DNA from: Rhododendron vialii
Lineage: Eukaryota > Streptophyta > Magnoliopsida > Ericales > Ericaceae
NCBI RefSeq assembly: GCF_030253575.1
Contig: NC_080568.1
Coordinates: forward strand, 31,275,001-31,339,000
Reading direction: 5' to 3'
DNA length: 64,000 bases
In this document: positions 22,914 to 35,207 of the stretch, one piece after another
How the letters are laid out: each line of letters starts with the position of its first letter
Position numbering within the stretch: position 1 is the stretch's first letter
The notes under the pieces: generated by a model
Databases searched by the model: none
What the model was told of the DNA's origin: nothing
Seen by the model: the letters and a program-made list of their open reading frames with translations, nothing else
Position numbers and translations under genes: made by a program

Positions 22914-25253
22914 TCATACCTGAAAGTGACAATATTAAGGTCTAATTTTGTTTATCAAAAACATAAAACAGAAGCTATATAATGAGAAGCAAGGATACAA
23001 TCAGGGGATATAACCTGAGGATTTTGTGTTTTATATTTCTGAAGTTCTTCTTGGGCACATATTAGCCTACATGATAAAGAAACGAAAAAAACGATCTCCA
23101 AAAGCTACGTGAATTCCAAAACCACGAGGAAATGAAATGGTCCATACATTCAAGGTAAAGATTACCTCCGTTGCAAGTCAGTTATCTCATGAAGTAGCTC
23201 TTTTTCCCTGTCATGAGCTGCCTCCAACTGCATCGGAACAACAAATATGCAATGTACCCCTTAAATCAATAATCATAAGAAGCTGACATTTACATACAAG
23301 CGAAGACTGTGGGATGTTTCCTAATTAAATCACATAACCACAAGTGACCCAAGATGATGCATATCAGATCAAAGTACCGATTTCTCAAAGTGTGATCAGC
23401 TGGTTCATGAGCACCTTTCAAGGCTGTATATATCGACTATGTGCATTATGCACGCAACTACAAATATAACTTTCCACCTTTTTACAAAAAAACATGTTAC
23501 GGTGTCTGAAGAAAATAACCATATGAGAATATTATATCAGTGTCAGATAATACCATTATGGTAAATGAATTATTTCTCCTCCATGTCAGAAAATAGTGGG
23601 AAAATAGTAACGTGCTTATAGAATCGATAGGAACGTGCTTTATTACATATATATTTACATCACTATCATCTTGATGGATGCTCATCTGGTTAATAAAGAT
23701 ATGTGATCTATCTTTGAAGACCTGATAACAGTGAATCTGCATGTGAATGTATGCTTTAGTGCCCACGTGGCCATTGCAATGCTTTTCTTTAACAACATGA
23801 CTTGTAGCTACCGGCATATAAGAGACACTTGAAAACAGTCAGATGGATATAGCATTAACAATAACAGAAAGGTGCAAAATAGAAGAAGAACAAGAACACA
23901 ATTGTCAAAGATAATCACTCGTGTAAGGCTGGCCGAAAAGAAAAACAAAATAAATCCGTCACAATCATTATCCCACAAGCTGCAAGTCAATGCTTTCTCA
24001 AAAAACATATAGAAGATGATTTATCTGAATGTCATAGAGTAGGCTGACGAAACCATGTACTATACATACCAATGATTTCTCTGTCGGTGCTATGTTCACT
24101 GGAGTACATCCTCCATCAACTGCATGGTTGGCTGCACATAAAAAGTAAGATCAACACATTTGCATAAACCAAAGGCAAAAATCAAGAGGGATGAGGGCTC
24201 GCACCAGTAAAATCACAAGCAGATACTTGCTTCATTAGGCTTAGAATTCTCCCCTAAGATAACCAAAAAGAGAAATAAATATTCTAGAGAAAGAAGCGAG
24301 GGATGAAGAGGTAAAAAAACATATGGCTAACCCATACCCTTTCGTGAATATTTGTTTCTAGAACAGACTGCAAAATCGGGAAAAAGGAATGCGGATTTGA
24401 TGGTGTAGCATCAGTTGGTGATGGAAGAGGAATGGTGGGATGTTGGGTAATCACCTACATAACCCATCGTATTCCGATAAAATAATTCCACAAGGTAAAT
24501 ACAACCAAATTATCACCTCCACATTGTGTGATGCAACTAGCCACTCCAATTATGTGGGCCATTAAACTCAATGTTTCAGCATTCACATATGTCAGAATAA
24601 TCATCAACTATAATCTATCGAGTAAAAAATACAGTAGTTCCTGAAGTTTTAATTATAGCCTAAAATTGTTCTGTGATTGTCCCAAGAGTGCCCTACTATG
24701 TCCCGAGCATGTCATAGAGTGTCCTTGTAGTGTCCAAGCAAACAAGATTAAACAAAAATTTGAACACTTCAGATTTGAGGGTCAACCTGCATGCTGTGAC
24801 TCTTTTGCAGCAAAGAAGACGGGGCCACCTAACAAGAAGTAACAAGTGTTATCCAGTGAACAATAGTATGAAAATCTTGAAGTACAAATAGTAAATGTCA
24901 CCTTTTCTAACTCTACATTCTCAGATGTAACTTTGAAACGTCCCTTTAGTTGAACTACTGGTTTTGCCTTCTCATCGAGTTCATCACTGTTTGCTGTTAT
25001 GATAAGTAAGAACAAGTTAAAAAGGAACAAAATGTATCTAGCATCAAATAGAGTTAAGATAGTGAAATTTACTTGCCTGAAGTTTTAGAAACTCTAGATA
25101 GAATCTCTGTAGGTGCATCCTCCAAAACTGGTAAAACATGAGCTCCACTGCAAGTTGATATGTTATGGAGCTGATTTGCTAGTTGTCAATGGAAATTCCC
25201 AAATTTTATTGAAACGATAAGTGAACTTTCTTGGATTTGGTTTAAGGAAATGC

Positions 25254-25316
<63 letters not shown>

Positions 25317-28300
25317 AAACTGAACAAGAATCGATTTTGCTAGGTGAATTTTAAATTTTTTAGATTCTCAGTTGATGTGTGAATATATATTGCATTATAT
25401 GTTAGAGTTGCACAAAAACGAATCCATATTGAAATAAGAGAGCATAAAACATGATTCAATCCATTGTGATTACTAACATATGAATTACTTAATATTTAAT
25501 TTTAACTAGAAAATTACATTTGTCATTGACTCACAAATGGTACTCTAGTCTTCACCTGTCGTATATAGGTTTTACCGACAAGTTATCCTAGACAATAACT
25601 ACATCGAATATGTTTTCATATCGGAGGATATGAAATACCAACCACTATAGAGAAGAAGTACAAGATAAAGATTTCAATTCCATTTTTTTTCTTTGCCACG
25701 GTCAAGTGTCAATGTTAGCAGTTCAAAACAATGTGCAAACTATTAGAGGGACTTCAGAAGTCCTGGCATGATATCCAAAATAATCTTTCAAAACGCATAC
25801 AATTTCAACAATATTTGGAAGAAAAGGGGAAATCATGATTATCATCAGGATATTTTTGTATTAAAATATTGGATGTCTAATTATTTATGGCAACTAGAAC
25901 TCCAAAGGGAAAAAGAAATTGATCATCTCGTATATCAGATAGATCCATATTACCAACTATTCCATGTTGCCTCTTCATTAAAAGAATTGATCCTTTGGTA
26001 AAAAAAAATGAGGAAATAAAGCATCCATGTGTACAACACCGTCCTAAACATGGTTACTCCATCTCACTTTATGACCTTAGCATTGTTACTCCTTTTTCAC
26101 TTCGTAACGTGGGAACTGATATCCACGTTCCCTTTGTCTTTTAGACTCTGACAATGGTAGTACGGGGGGCTAAATGCGGAGTACGAATCTTATATCCCAT
26201 CACTAACAATATTGGACGTATCAGCTGGTCAAAGTAATCAGCTAGTCAAAGTAAGCCAATCACCGTTTCTCCAAGGTACAATCTAATTTTCTGAATTAGA
26301 AACAACATATGCAAAAGGACTTTCACTCATTCACGTTGATAGTTCAGCAGTTAGCATTTTCTCAATACATGGGGCGTTTGCATAGCGAAAAGACATTCAC
26401 TTGTCCCCTTTGATAATTTAGGAATTAGCACTTCACAGGCCCCATGAGGAAACATCCTCAAACTTCTACTTCTGTCACTTAAAAAAAAAAAAAACCCTTC
26501 AACTTCTGCCCATTTTAGGTCAAGGTTTCCGTTTTAGTGATTGCTCAACTTTTAGAGAGAATTCCTGCATGCAAATTCCACGGTAAGTGCAGTGAGCCAT
26601 TCCACTGTCCTGTGACTCTGTGAGGGTACAAGTATCTCTCATTCCATGATCAATGCTAAGCTTTTGCAAAATGAAGGTAGAAGCTAAGGCACTAAATCAT
26701 TAGAAGCACAGGTATTTTCTGGTCTCAAACTAATGGTATGCCTAAAACAAGACATGCACAAAATTGGAAATTCCTAAAACAGAATACTTCAAATACAGTC
26801 CAAAAGCTTGTGGATGTTATATATCACACCTCTCATCTTTGCTAGGGAGCAAACAAGCATCTGGAAAAATGATACTTCCCGATGAACCTCCCAGCCTTCT
26901 ACTGACATCCAAGCCACGTTTTCCCGCCATAGTACTTTCAATAACATCATCAATACAGGCAGAAGAATTTTGGGAAACTTGAGGCTCATGGGTAGAACTA
27001 CGAATGCTTGCATCATCATCATAGTTCTCGCATTTAGTTCTGGAAAATAGAACACAAGTGTTCATTTAAATTTGAAAGGCTGAAAAACTTGCGCTTGTAG
27101 GAGTCATAAGAAACTAGTAACTCAAATGACCAGTATTGAAAATGTAATGGCACAAGCACCGCTATTTTATATTAAAAAACTGCTAATCCGCTATGTGTAA
27201 ATAGATCTCAAAACATATCACATCAGGACAATAGGAGAGGAAAAAATGTGAACAATCTACACAAAAAGACATACAAGCTATTAGTCATGGTTGAGTCTGC
27301 TAATAAACGAGATGGTTGACTCTGCATTGCATCATTATCCTCCTGTGAAGTATCATATCATTAGGACCAATACTAAACCCATATCTCATAGAAAGACATT
27401 CATACAAAGAGCGATAACATACTACATCTGAAATTTGTGAACTATGGCACACTGAAGACAACTGACGCTGAAGTTCCTTTTCATGGTCGATCCCGGAAGA
27501 AGTAAAAGAACATTCTCCTTGATCTATTTCAGATATGATGTCCTCATCCTGGATCTAACCAAATGAAAATGCATACACATATGCATACACGTGTTGATTA
27601 ATAGACTTAATTCAGCATTCAATCAATTTAGAAACAAAAAGCTGAATGGAACAAGTAGTTAGGTACTCTACCAATGAAGCCTGAGCCTTCACATCTTCAA
27701 GATTGAAGTTCCAATCGCTTAGCCCTCGTTTGTATTCATTCTACAAATAAATCAAGAAAATGCATATTAGACCAGCTAGTTATAAGATGGAAAGATCCTC
27801 CATTTGATTTTTGAACAGTCCTGCATATGAAATTTTTTAGTAACAAAAGACTCAGACTATAGACAGGAATCAAGGACCATAGCAGGTAGTGATTCTATAG
27901 CAGAAAGAAAGATCTATCAAATCAGCAAGATGTAATTTCCATTTTATTTCAATTATTTCTTTTACTATCAACTCTGGGGGGGGGGGGGGGGGGGGGGGGT
28001 GTTATGTTGGCCATGCTTTATATTACAACTCAAAAGTTCCTGATAACAGACTTGTTGACATTCCATAACCATGAAATTTAGGATTAGCACAGAAACCTAA
28101 TACATAACCTCAATCAAGTAGAGTTCAATTCAACCCGTCTTTGTACTAAATGAGTTCTAAGCATAGCTGAATCAACGAGCTCCAACAAAAAGGACATTAA
28201 CCATTAAAATAGATCCTTAACGAGAAAATAGCCATGGCCACAAGAACATGTCACATAGCAAAGAAGTAGCAAGAGAATAAAAGGGTAAAACTAAAAATAC

Positions 28301-31300
28301 AGAGTAGAGAAATGGCATATTACATATCACATCTTTAAATGGAACACTAATTGACTACTGTTTGATGTTTAATCAAGAGTTAAATGACACTCCTGATGTG
28401 ACAAGGTGATAGAGTAGGTATCACATAGAATAGGTGTGTTAAACATTCAACTAAGTGACAGTCACAACTCACAAACCCAAAGCCCACACAATTTAGAAGA
28501 TTACATAACCTGAATAGATGCTGATTTTTTCACAGGAGAATATACAGGACGTGCAATATAAGGATGCATTAGCAAAACGAACAGAGATACCAAAAAGTGA
28601 GTGAAACGGGAAAAGGAAATCACTAGACTGCATAGCCGTCATAATAGTTGATGCCATTAGGTAGATGTAAACTGATATCGACTGACAATTTGAAGTCACC
28701 AATAAGAGTAGTAAACTAAAGTATTATCAGACTGCGCATGCAAAATTCAGGGGAATGAATAAAAATCTAATGAGAATCTGAACATGTTATTGAGGACCAC
28801 CTAATACCACAATTTATACAAACCAGCCATAAAGCAGGAGAGTGAATAAGGGAGCTGTAATGGAAAATGATGCTACCAAAATACAGAAAACGGTTAACAT
28901 TTAATTATTTCAGCAATGGACCCAAAAAATCAAACCTGTGACATTTCCTCCTTTTGTCCATCTGGAATTTTCTTTTGTGCAACCATATCTTCTTCTTTTA
29001 TCTGACATGAAAATTGCTCACTAGTAAGCAAAGAACTCGAATTGGAATAGCACAAATGACTCATGAGTCATCAGTATGTTGAATTGGATGCTCAGAAAGT
29101 AACATATTGACCTTCAAAGCCTTAAGACGATCACCAAGATCGGGAAGCCCCTCCAAAAGTGTTCGTGCTATATAATCATTTGATCTAGCTTTCTTGAAGA
29201 AGGAATGCTTTAACAACTTTTTTGAACAAGGCCGTTTTGAAGGATCTTTTACCAGGCAACTAGCAATCATCTGCTTAAAGGACTAAGGAGAAAGAAACTC
29301 ACAAATAAGAAACAAAAGAATTTCCCATGTCAATATCACTATCAAGCTAAAAATCAAGAGCCATTTTTTTTAAAAGAACTTACCTTGGAAAACTTGTTGT
29401 CTCTCTCATAATCAAGGCCAGGAGGTGCATTTTGCAAGGTCCTAAGCAATACCTGCCCATAGTGGATTAGTTTTGGATAGTAATTGACCCAATACTTCCA
29501 TATAAGATGCATATGAAAATTTATGTGACTGCATTATGAGGTATGCACCTTCATTGGAGGATCTTTAGAGAAAGGAGCATGGCCATGGGCAAGCTCTAAA
29601 GCAGTTATTCCAAAAGACCAGATATCAGCCCTGCATGAAAGTTTTCGATATAATAACACGTCACAATACATAATTAAAGAAGAAAGAAGGAACACTTGCA
29701 ATGAACTTTAAACAGACTTGAAGTCATAACCATGCAATTGCTCCATAACCTCGGGTGCCATCCTGCAAAATGAGGTGCATACACTGGTTAGATAATATGA
29801 TGCACATAGAAGCAAGAAGGCAGCTGACCCAGGGAACAGCAGTTTAGATGTTATCAATGAGACATTTGATTCTTTCTATGCTTGTAAAGTCTATTTCATA
29901 ATGGAAGATTTACGAGAGAATACTAATTGGTTGTTTTTTCTAAGGTTGGGTAAGGGCCCAGAGAGTCACCAAGGTTACCCACAAAACATAAGACCAAAAG
30001 GAAATTGCAGAATGAGAAGAGAAAAGTGTAGAAGTAATACCAGCACGGTGTCCCCACAAATGTCTTCCTCACCCGTTGTGTATTCTCCAGATCAAACAAG
30101 CAGGCAGATACGCCAAAATCTCCTAGCTTTATTGCACCGCGTTCACTAATCAGAATATTTCCAGCCTGTTACAAACAAAAGGCAGCTGCAGAATAGTCAA
30201 TACTGAATACAAACGAGATACATATTGTTACATTTTCTTCATCTGATGCAAGAAAACTAACACAAACATGTTTTAAATTTCAAAATAATCAACTGTGTCT
30301 TAGTGTAATAAGCCTCCTGGATTCAAAAGGGCCGAGGACGAATTCTAACCAATCCTTTTTTTATGATCAAAATACTTACCTTGACATCCCGATGAATGTG
30401 TCCATGATCGTGAAGATACTCCAAGCCCTTCAACACCTCACGCAAAACAGTTGCTATAACAACCTCTTCAAAACCATCTGGATATACAGCCTTCAATATG
30501 TGGAGACAAGAACCCCCGGCCATGAATGGCATGACAACCCAAAGGTTATGATCACTTACAAATGAGCAGTGCGCTTTAAGAACATTTGGGTGGTCAACCA
30601 GGATCATGGTCTGTGCTTCACGAGATATCATATTCTGAAAGGACAATGGCAACATAAATCAGCATAAAAAACTGTGCCACCGAATAAATAAACAGTAGGC
30701 AAAGCTCACTATAAGAAATGACAGATATAAAGGGAAAAAGGCAGACAATCTGAAACTAAAAGATATGCAGGAGACAGTACAAATAGCCAGTCCGATACAT
30801 ACCCGCTTATATTATTAATATATCAAGAGCTTTTTACCAGAAGAACTTTCAGTATTTTCTGATTCCAATTATGTAGACATCAACATGATTTGCCACAAAT
30901 AATGATGACTAACAGAACCTCGCAAAATATTCAATTGGCAAATGATTTACATATAAACGTCAAAATATGATCGCGTCCTGGAACATATGAAATTACTGCA
31001 GACTATTATTCCCCATTTAGTCGATTATTGAACAAATATACAAAAGAAATACAAAAATTTGCATTTAGATATTCTTTCTTTTTTTTTCACCCAAGCAAAC
31101 TAAAAGTCACACCAAGTTAGGATGTCAATATGTGTGGAGTACTTGAGCTCTAGAAACCTATTGAAACAAAACTATCCCATTTATTAAAGTACCATCTTTA
31201 CCAATTGCTTAAGTTACATAGGACGTCACCCCATATTTCTTCTTAAAAATGTACCCGCCACCCCAAAATATACATGAAAAGTATAATCAGCTGCACTACG

Positions 31301-31995
31301 GACATTCGCATCCTAGAGTTAAAGTATAATCACCTGCATCTTTGATTTGTGTATGGTGGCTGGGCATTTCCCTCTAGCCTCTCCCCAGTTCTCAACCTCA
31401 ACACATCAAACTCTAAGAGAAAGCTATGGCACATGTAGTGCATGTGTACCGTAGCAATGTTCACATATATGTTGGCTAGTTCATTTTGGGTCTCAAAATC
31501 CCAGTGCACGGTCTCCAATAAATTTTCTCTCCAAAAAACCTCCCTCAAAACCCAAATTGAACATACAAGAATCTTTAGCTAGATTACCCAAATATTGACA
31601 AAATTTGTACCACAGCCTTCTCCCAAACTCTATATACTACACGGAAACTATAGGCAGGTCATACGTTATGCCGAGACTCGAAAACCATTGTTCTACGAAT
31701 TTGCTCTGCCTAAAACGATATTAAAGTTCGTTCAACGTTCTCACACAGGTACAAATAGCTACAAAGGCACCTAATTACATAAACATGCCAGAGCGTAGGT
31801 GCGTGCGTGCGTGCGTGAGAGTAGATGATATACCAGATCAGCATTGTGGCGTTCGAAATCGAGGATTTTGATGGCGACGATCTCGTCGAGCGGAATGCAT
31901 ACGGCTCGATGAACCGAAGCGCTTACACCTTGCCCTACCTCCTCGTACAGAGTATAGTGCTCTGGTCCAAGCGGATACTTCTTCTTGTCCATCAT
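22914..31995 (-). CDS. STE20/germinal-centre-kinase-like Ser/Thr protein kinase (BLUS1-type annotation)
   Basis: Twenty-one exons join in frame to 668 aa: 31834-31995, 30380-30634, 30041-30165, 29718-29762, 29549-29630, 29384-29452, 29112-29282, 28936-29001, 27672-27740, 27423-27554, 27275-27342, 26830-27039, 25077-25147, 24902-24993, 24787-24828, 24338-24454, 24205-24253, 24070-24131, 23166-23227, 23015-23066, 22914-22919. The kinase domain spans about 15-280: GQGVSAS loop (21-27), VAIK Lys43, HRDVKAGN (135-142), DFG (155-157) and APE (183-185). The C-terminal half has the plant-specific block [13 protein letters not shown], a GRFKVTSEN motif (526-534) and a coiled coil at about 630-662. The domain phosphorylates Ser/Thr; plant relatives act in signalling, including blue-light stomatal opening by BLUS1. 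The start is the first in-frame ATG after a stop. Intron 13 looks GC-AG. Confidence 0.92.
25261..25313. repeat. GA microsatellite in kinase intron 12
   Basis: An uninterrupted (GA)26 run lies in the 1.7-kb intron between exons 12 and 13 of the kinase gene. Confidence 0.95.
27976..27999. repeat. G24 homopolymer in kinase intron 8
   Basis: Twenty-four consecutive G residues lie on the plus strand, so the transcript carries C24 in the intron between exons 8 and 9. Such long G runs are uncommon in plant DNA, and the stated length may be affected by sequencing error. Confidence 0.9.
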
Positions 31996-32019
31996 CGCTC
32001 CGAAAAGCTTATTCTTCAA

Positions 32020-32580
32020 ATCAAAACGACCAAACCGTGCATGAGTCTATCGAATTCCTCTGCAACCATACACACGATGCACAACCATATTATATTCGGA
32101 CGAAACTATAAAGGTTTTCAATTCGATCGAAGTCAAAGAGCCGTTTGCGTAAAACTTTTTTGGAAACAGAAACAAATCGAATTGAGATTGTTTGCATGTA
32201 TGAATAGATAAATGACGGGGGTGGTGATGGTGACGGCGGCAATGACCTAGTAAGTTGTTCTCCGTTTTCTGGAGAGAGAGAGAGTAGAGAGAGAAAGCCA
32301 GCCTAGCGGATCGCCGAGTCCGCCGGGAGAACGTTTGTATGCAGAGTCCCGCCGAGAAAGCCAGCCTAGGGGATCTCCGTTGGACGTACGCGAGCTTTTC
32401 TGGGATTTGATTCAATGAAGCGAAACCCATTGATATAAGCGCAAAAAATTCATTTTACTTCCCGATGAGATATCAATTCGTATTTGATTATTATGATTGT
32501 TACTACGATTGGTATTATTGATGATTTATACAAGATGAACAATTTAGATTTGTAAAATAAGCTTGATATAAGTTTATATT
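32020..32580 (-). promoter_or_regulatory. 5' leader and promoter region of the kinase gene
   Basis: Upstream of the kinase ATG, an in-frame stop at 32047-32049 limits the start choice. A GA-rich leader lies at about 32270-32300. Two similar segments, GAAAGCCAGCCTAGCGGATC near 32293 and its near repeat at about 32356, form a short direct duplication. Further upstream the DNA turns AT-rich. Confidence 0.45.
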
Positions 32581-32634
32581 TCAATTGTAATGGACTGTGA
32601 CTGTGTCAAATATACTTCGCAGGTTGAACTGCGA

Positions 32635-32810
32635 AGTCTGAAAAGGCAGAACCCGCGCTTGACAAGCACGAATACTCGTTGGCATATTAACCCGCGTAGC
32701 CTGAATCGCCAGAACTCGCCGTGGACAAACGCGACTATTCGTCGGCATACAACCTCATCTTTCGTCGAGCTTCGAATCAGAACGATTGGCGTTTTCGACA
32801 CCGCGCGCCA
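32635..32810. repeat. Diverged tandem repeat, about 63-bp unit
   Basis: Copies start at 32635 (AGTCTGAAAAGGCAGAAC), 32698 (AGCCTGAATCGCCAGAAC) and, less clearly, about 32768 (AGCTTCGAATCAGAAC). The unit is GC-richer than its surroundings. The first spacing is 63 bp, 21 codons, and frames stay open on both strands. I recognise no protein, so a tandem repeat is the safer reading. It lies upstream of the kinase gene. Confidence 0.6.
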
Positions 32811-33433
32811 CGCCACGCCGCCACCTACCGCGCTGGCGAAGGGGAAATGCATGGCAATGAGCTTCCTCGAACCCTCTCTCTTTTCTTATCTTCTTCGATT
32901 CTTAATTCTCCATTTTGCAACCATTTACCCAACAAGATCCATTTCAAAATCGTTCAACCTTCTCCCCTCAGCCCCCCTTGTGGACTCCACAGCTCTGGAT
33001 TGGATCTCCCGGTCTAGTTCCGGCCGGCAGCCGTTGAGGCATGTCCTTGGGAACAGATCTTTCGTTTCTTCTGTATTTGTTGTTGTATGATTACATCTGT
33101 CATTAGTGTTTAATGGTTTGTATTGAGATCCCGTTTTGGTATCTCTCTGGCTAGTTTCGGACAGAATTTTTACGCCTTTTAGGCCGACACTGTGCTGGGT
33201 GCTTTTGTAAAATGTCATTGAATTTGTAGCATGTTATGCTTAATGCAATGCAGTACTCGTGTCTCGAATTAGATAATTTGGTGCACTCTTATTATTAAGA
33301 TGTAATCTTTACCTACGGGCATGAATTAATGAATTACCAGATTTAAAAAAAAAACTTCTCCCCTCGTGTACCAAATCACTCCAGAAGCTAAACCAGAAAT
33401 TTGATTTGCCCTGAGCTAACCCAAAATTTGATA
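32811..33433. other. Intergenic, no supported gene
   Basis: Open frames on both strands at 32820-33220 resemble no family I know. The GC-richer character could reflect an unrecognised transcript upstream of the kinase gene, but there is no direct support. Confidence 0.35.
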
Positions 33434-33699
33434 AACCAATAAGGAGGAAGCTATGGTACACAGGGTATACCGTATACCTATATTATGACAATTTGTGATT
33501 TTCATTATGTCAATTTTTGGTTTTCTAATGCATATTTATGATTCTAGTTACAACTTGTACATTAAAATTTACCTGTTGAACAGGTCATTAGCAGGTTATC
33601 CATAATTAAAAAATATTGTTATTATGTAACCATAATTATTCGTACCGAAATCCATAATACTTGTACCATAACCAAATATATGCGTATAATATCAAAAAT

Positions 33700-34490
33700 T
33701 AAATAATGTTAACCACAAATGTTATAACACCACCATAAATTGGCATTATCTTACCACAATGAATCGTACCAAAATTTTTTGACTCGTATGATATTCCGTA
33801 ACAAAATCAAAATATGTCGTACCAGAATCAACAATTGTTATACCCAAACCAAAAATATTTGTAAAATGCCACAAATTTTAGAAAATAACCACAATTATTA
33901 TGACAACACCTAAAATTGTCATTTTCTTGACACAACGTGTCATATCAAAAGAAAACATATTTAAATACCACAAATTTTATAACAAACCATAATTGTTATG
34001 ACAATACCATAAATTGACGTTTTCTTATCACAATGTGTCGTACCAAAAGAAATTAATTAAAATATTCCGTAATAACACATGTCTAAAATACCACAAATTT
34101 AGTAATATAATCAAATTTGTTATGACAACACCATAAATTGACGTTTTCATATCCACAACGTGTCGTATAAAAAAATTCAATCAGAATGTTCAATTAACGG
34201 TAGTTATAATCAACAAAATATCATACCTCAAATTTAGTAATATAACCAAATTTGTTATAACAACACCATAAATTAACGTTTTCATACCCACAACGTATCG
34301 TATAAAAAAATTCAATTGAAATGCTCAGTTAACGATAGTTATTATTAGCAAAACACCATACCGCAAATTCAGTAATATAACCAAATTTGTTATGACAACA
34401 CCATAAATTGACGTTTTCATATCTACAACGTGTCGTATAAAAAAATTCAATCGGAATGTTCAGTAAACGATAGTTATAATTGACAAAATA
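33700..34490. repeat. Subterminal tandem repeats, last three with an exact 135-bp period
   Basis: The anchor CCATAAATT begins at 34131, 34266 and 34401, exactly 135 bp apart. More diverged copies lie near 33733, 33908 and 34007. Each unit also contains CAAATTTGTTATGACAACA and CGTGTCGTATAAAAAAATTC. The spacing is irregular to the left and regular to the right, suggesting recent amplification of the rightmost unit. Confidence 0.88.
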
Positions 34491-34883
34491 CAATACCACT
34501 AATTATTTTCAATTCCCACCACATTATTTTTTCAAATTTTAAAATTTCCACCATATTGTCTTAATTTTCGATTCCCTATACACTAATTTTTCAAATTCTT
34601 ATTTGTCCCTACACAATACCTCAATAATTTAAACTAAAAATGAAGTTTTCGCACAAAATTTTCATCCAAGAAATTCACCAAAAATAAGTACTATACCCAA
34701 ATTTTCGAATACAACTACAATTTCCTCTCAAAATATTAGTCTAAATCAAATTCTTTTTCTACAAAATTTAATTCAAAAAATCAAAATTCCTTTGTGGAAA
34801 AATGAGAGGTCACGAAAAAAATAATTATCCAACTGTCTCAAATGCATACACTTTCAACACTAAAATGGAGTACAAAAAAATAA

Positions 34884-35207
34884 GGGCGCCACTATTCGCA
34901 GCCCTCTATTTACTCCCATAGCCCGTTAAAAATTTTCAATTATACTCGACAGTTAGTTACCGAAATTGAGATATATTTTCAGCGTCCAATTACCGAAATA
35001 TAGTATTTTTTTCAACAGATGTTTACTGAAAATGCATGTTCGGCAGTTGTTTACCGAAAGTTGAACATATTTTCGACATGTAGTTACCGAAATATAATCT
35101 TGTTTTTAACAGCAATTTACCGAAATGTTATTTATGATTTTCAACAATCATTTACCGAAATTTAATGGGCTACGGGAGTAAATAGAGGGCTGCGAATAGC
35201 AGCGCCC
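34884..35207. mobile_element. 324-bp fold-back MITE nested in the 2.7-kb block
   Basis: The ends GGGCGCCACTATTCGCAGCC and, inverted, GGGCGCTGCTATTCGCAGCC extend about 50 bp into the element. The 8-bp flank AAAAATAA repeats at 34876-34883 and 35208-35215, though in A-rich DNA. The interior carries about seven reiterations of TTACCGAAA or TTACTGAAA, mostly 35-50 bp apart. There is no coding potential. An 8-bp duplication would fit hAT or MULE. Confidence 0.85.

Noticed and set aside
32590..33090. 166-codon plus-strand frame as a gene
   Set aside because: It overlaps a diverged tandem repeat, is open on the other strand too, and resembles no protein family. Tandem repeat is the simpler reading.
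33700..34490. Regular repeats considered as a CRISPR-like array or centromeric satellite
   Set aside because: The units are tandem without unique spacers, the array has only about six copies, and inverted copies lie at the far end of the same block, so transposon subterminal repeats fit better.
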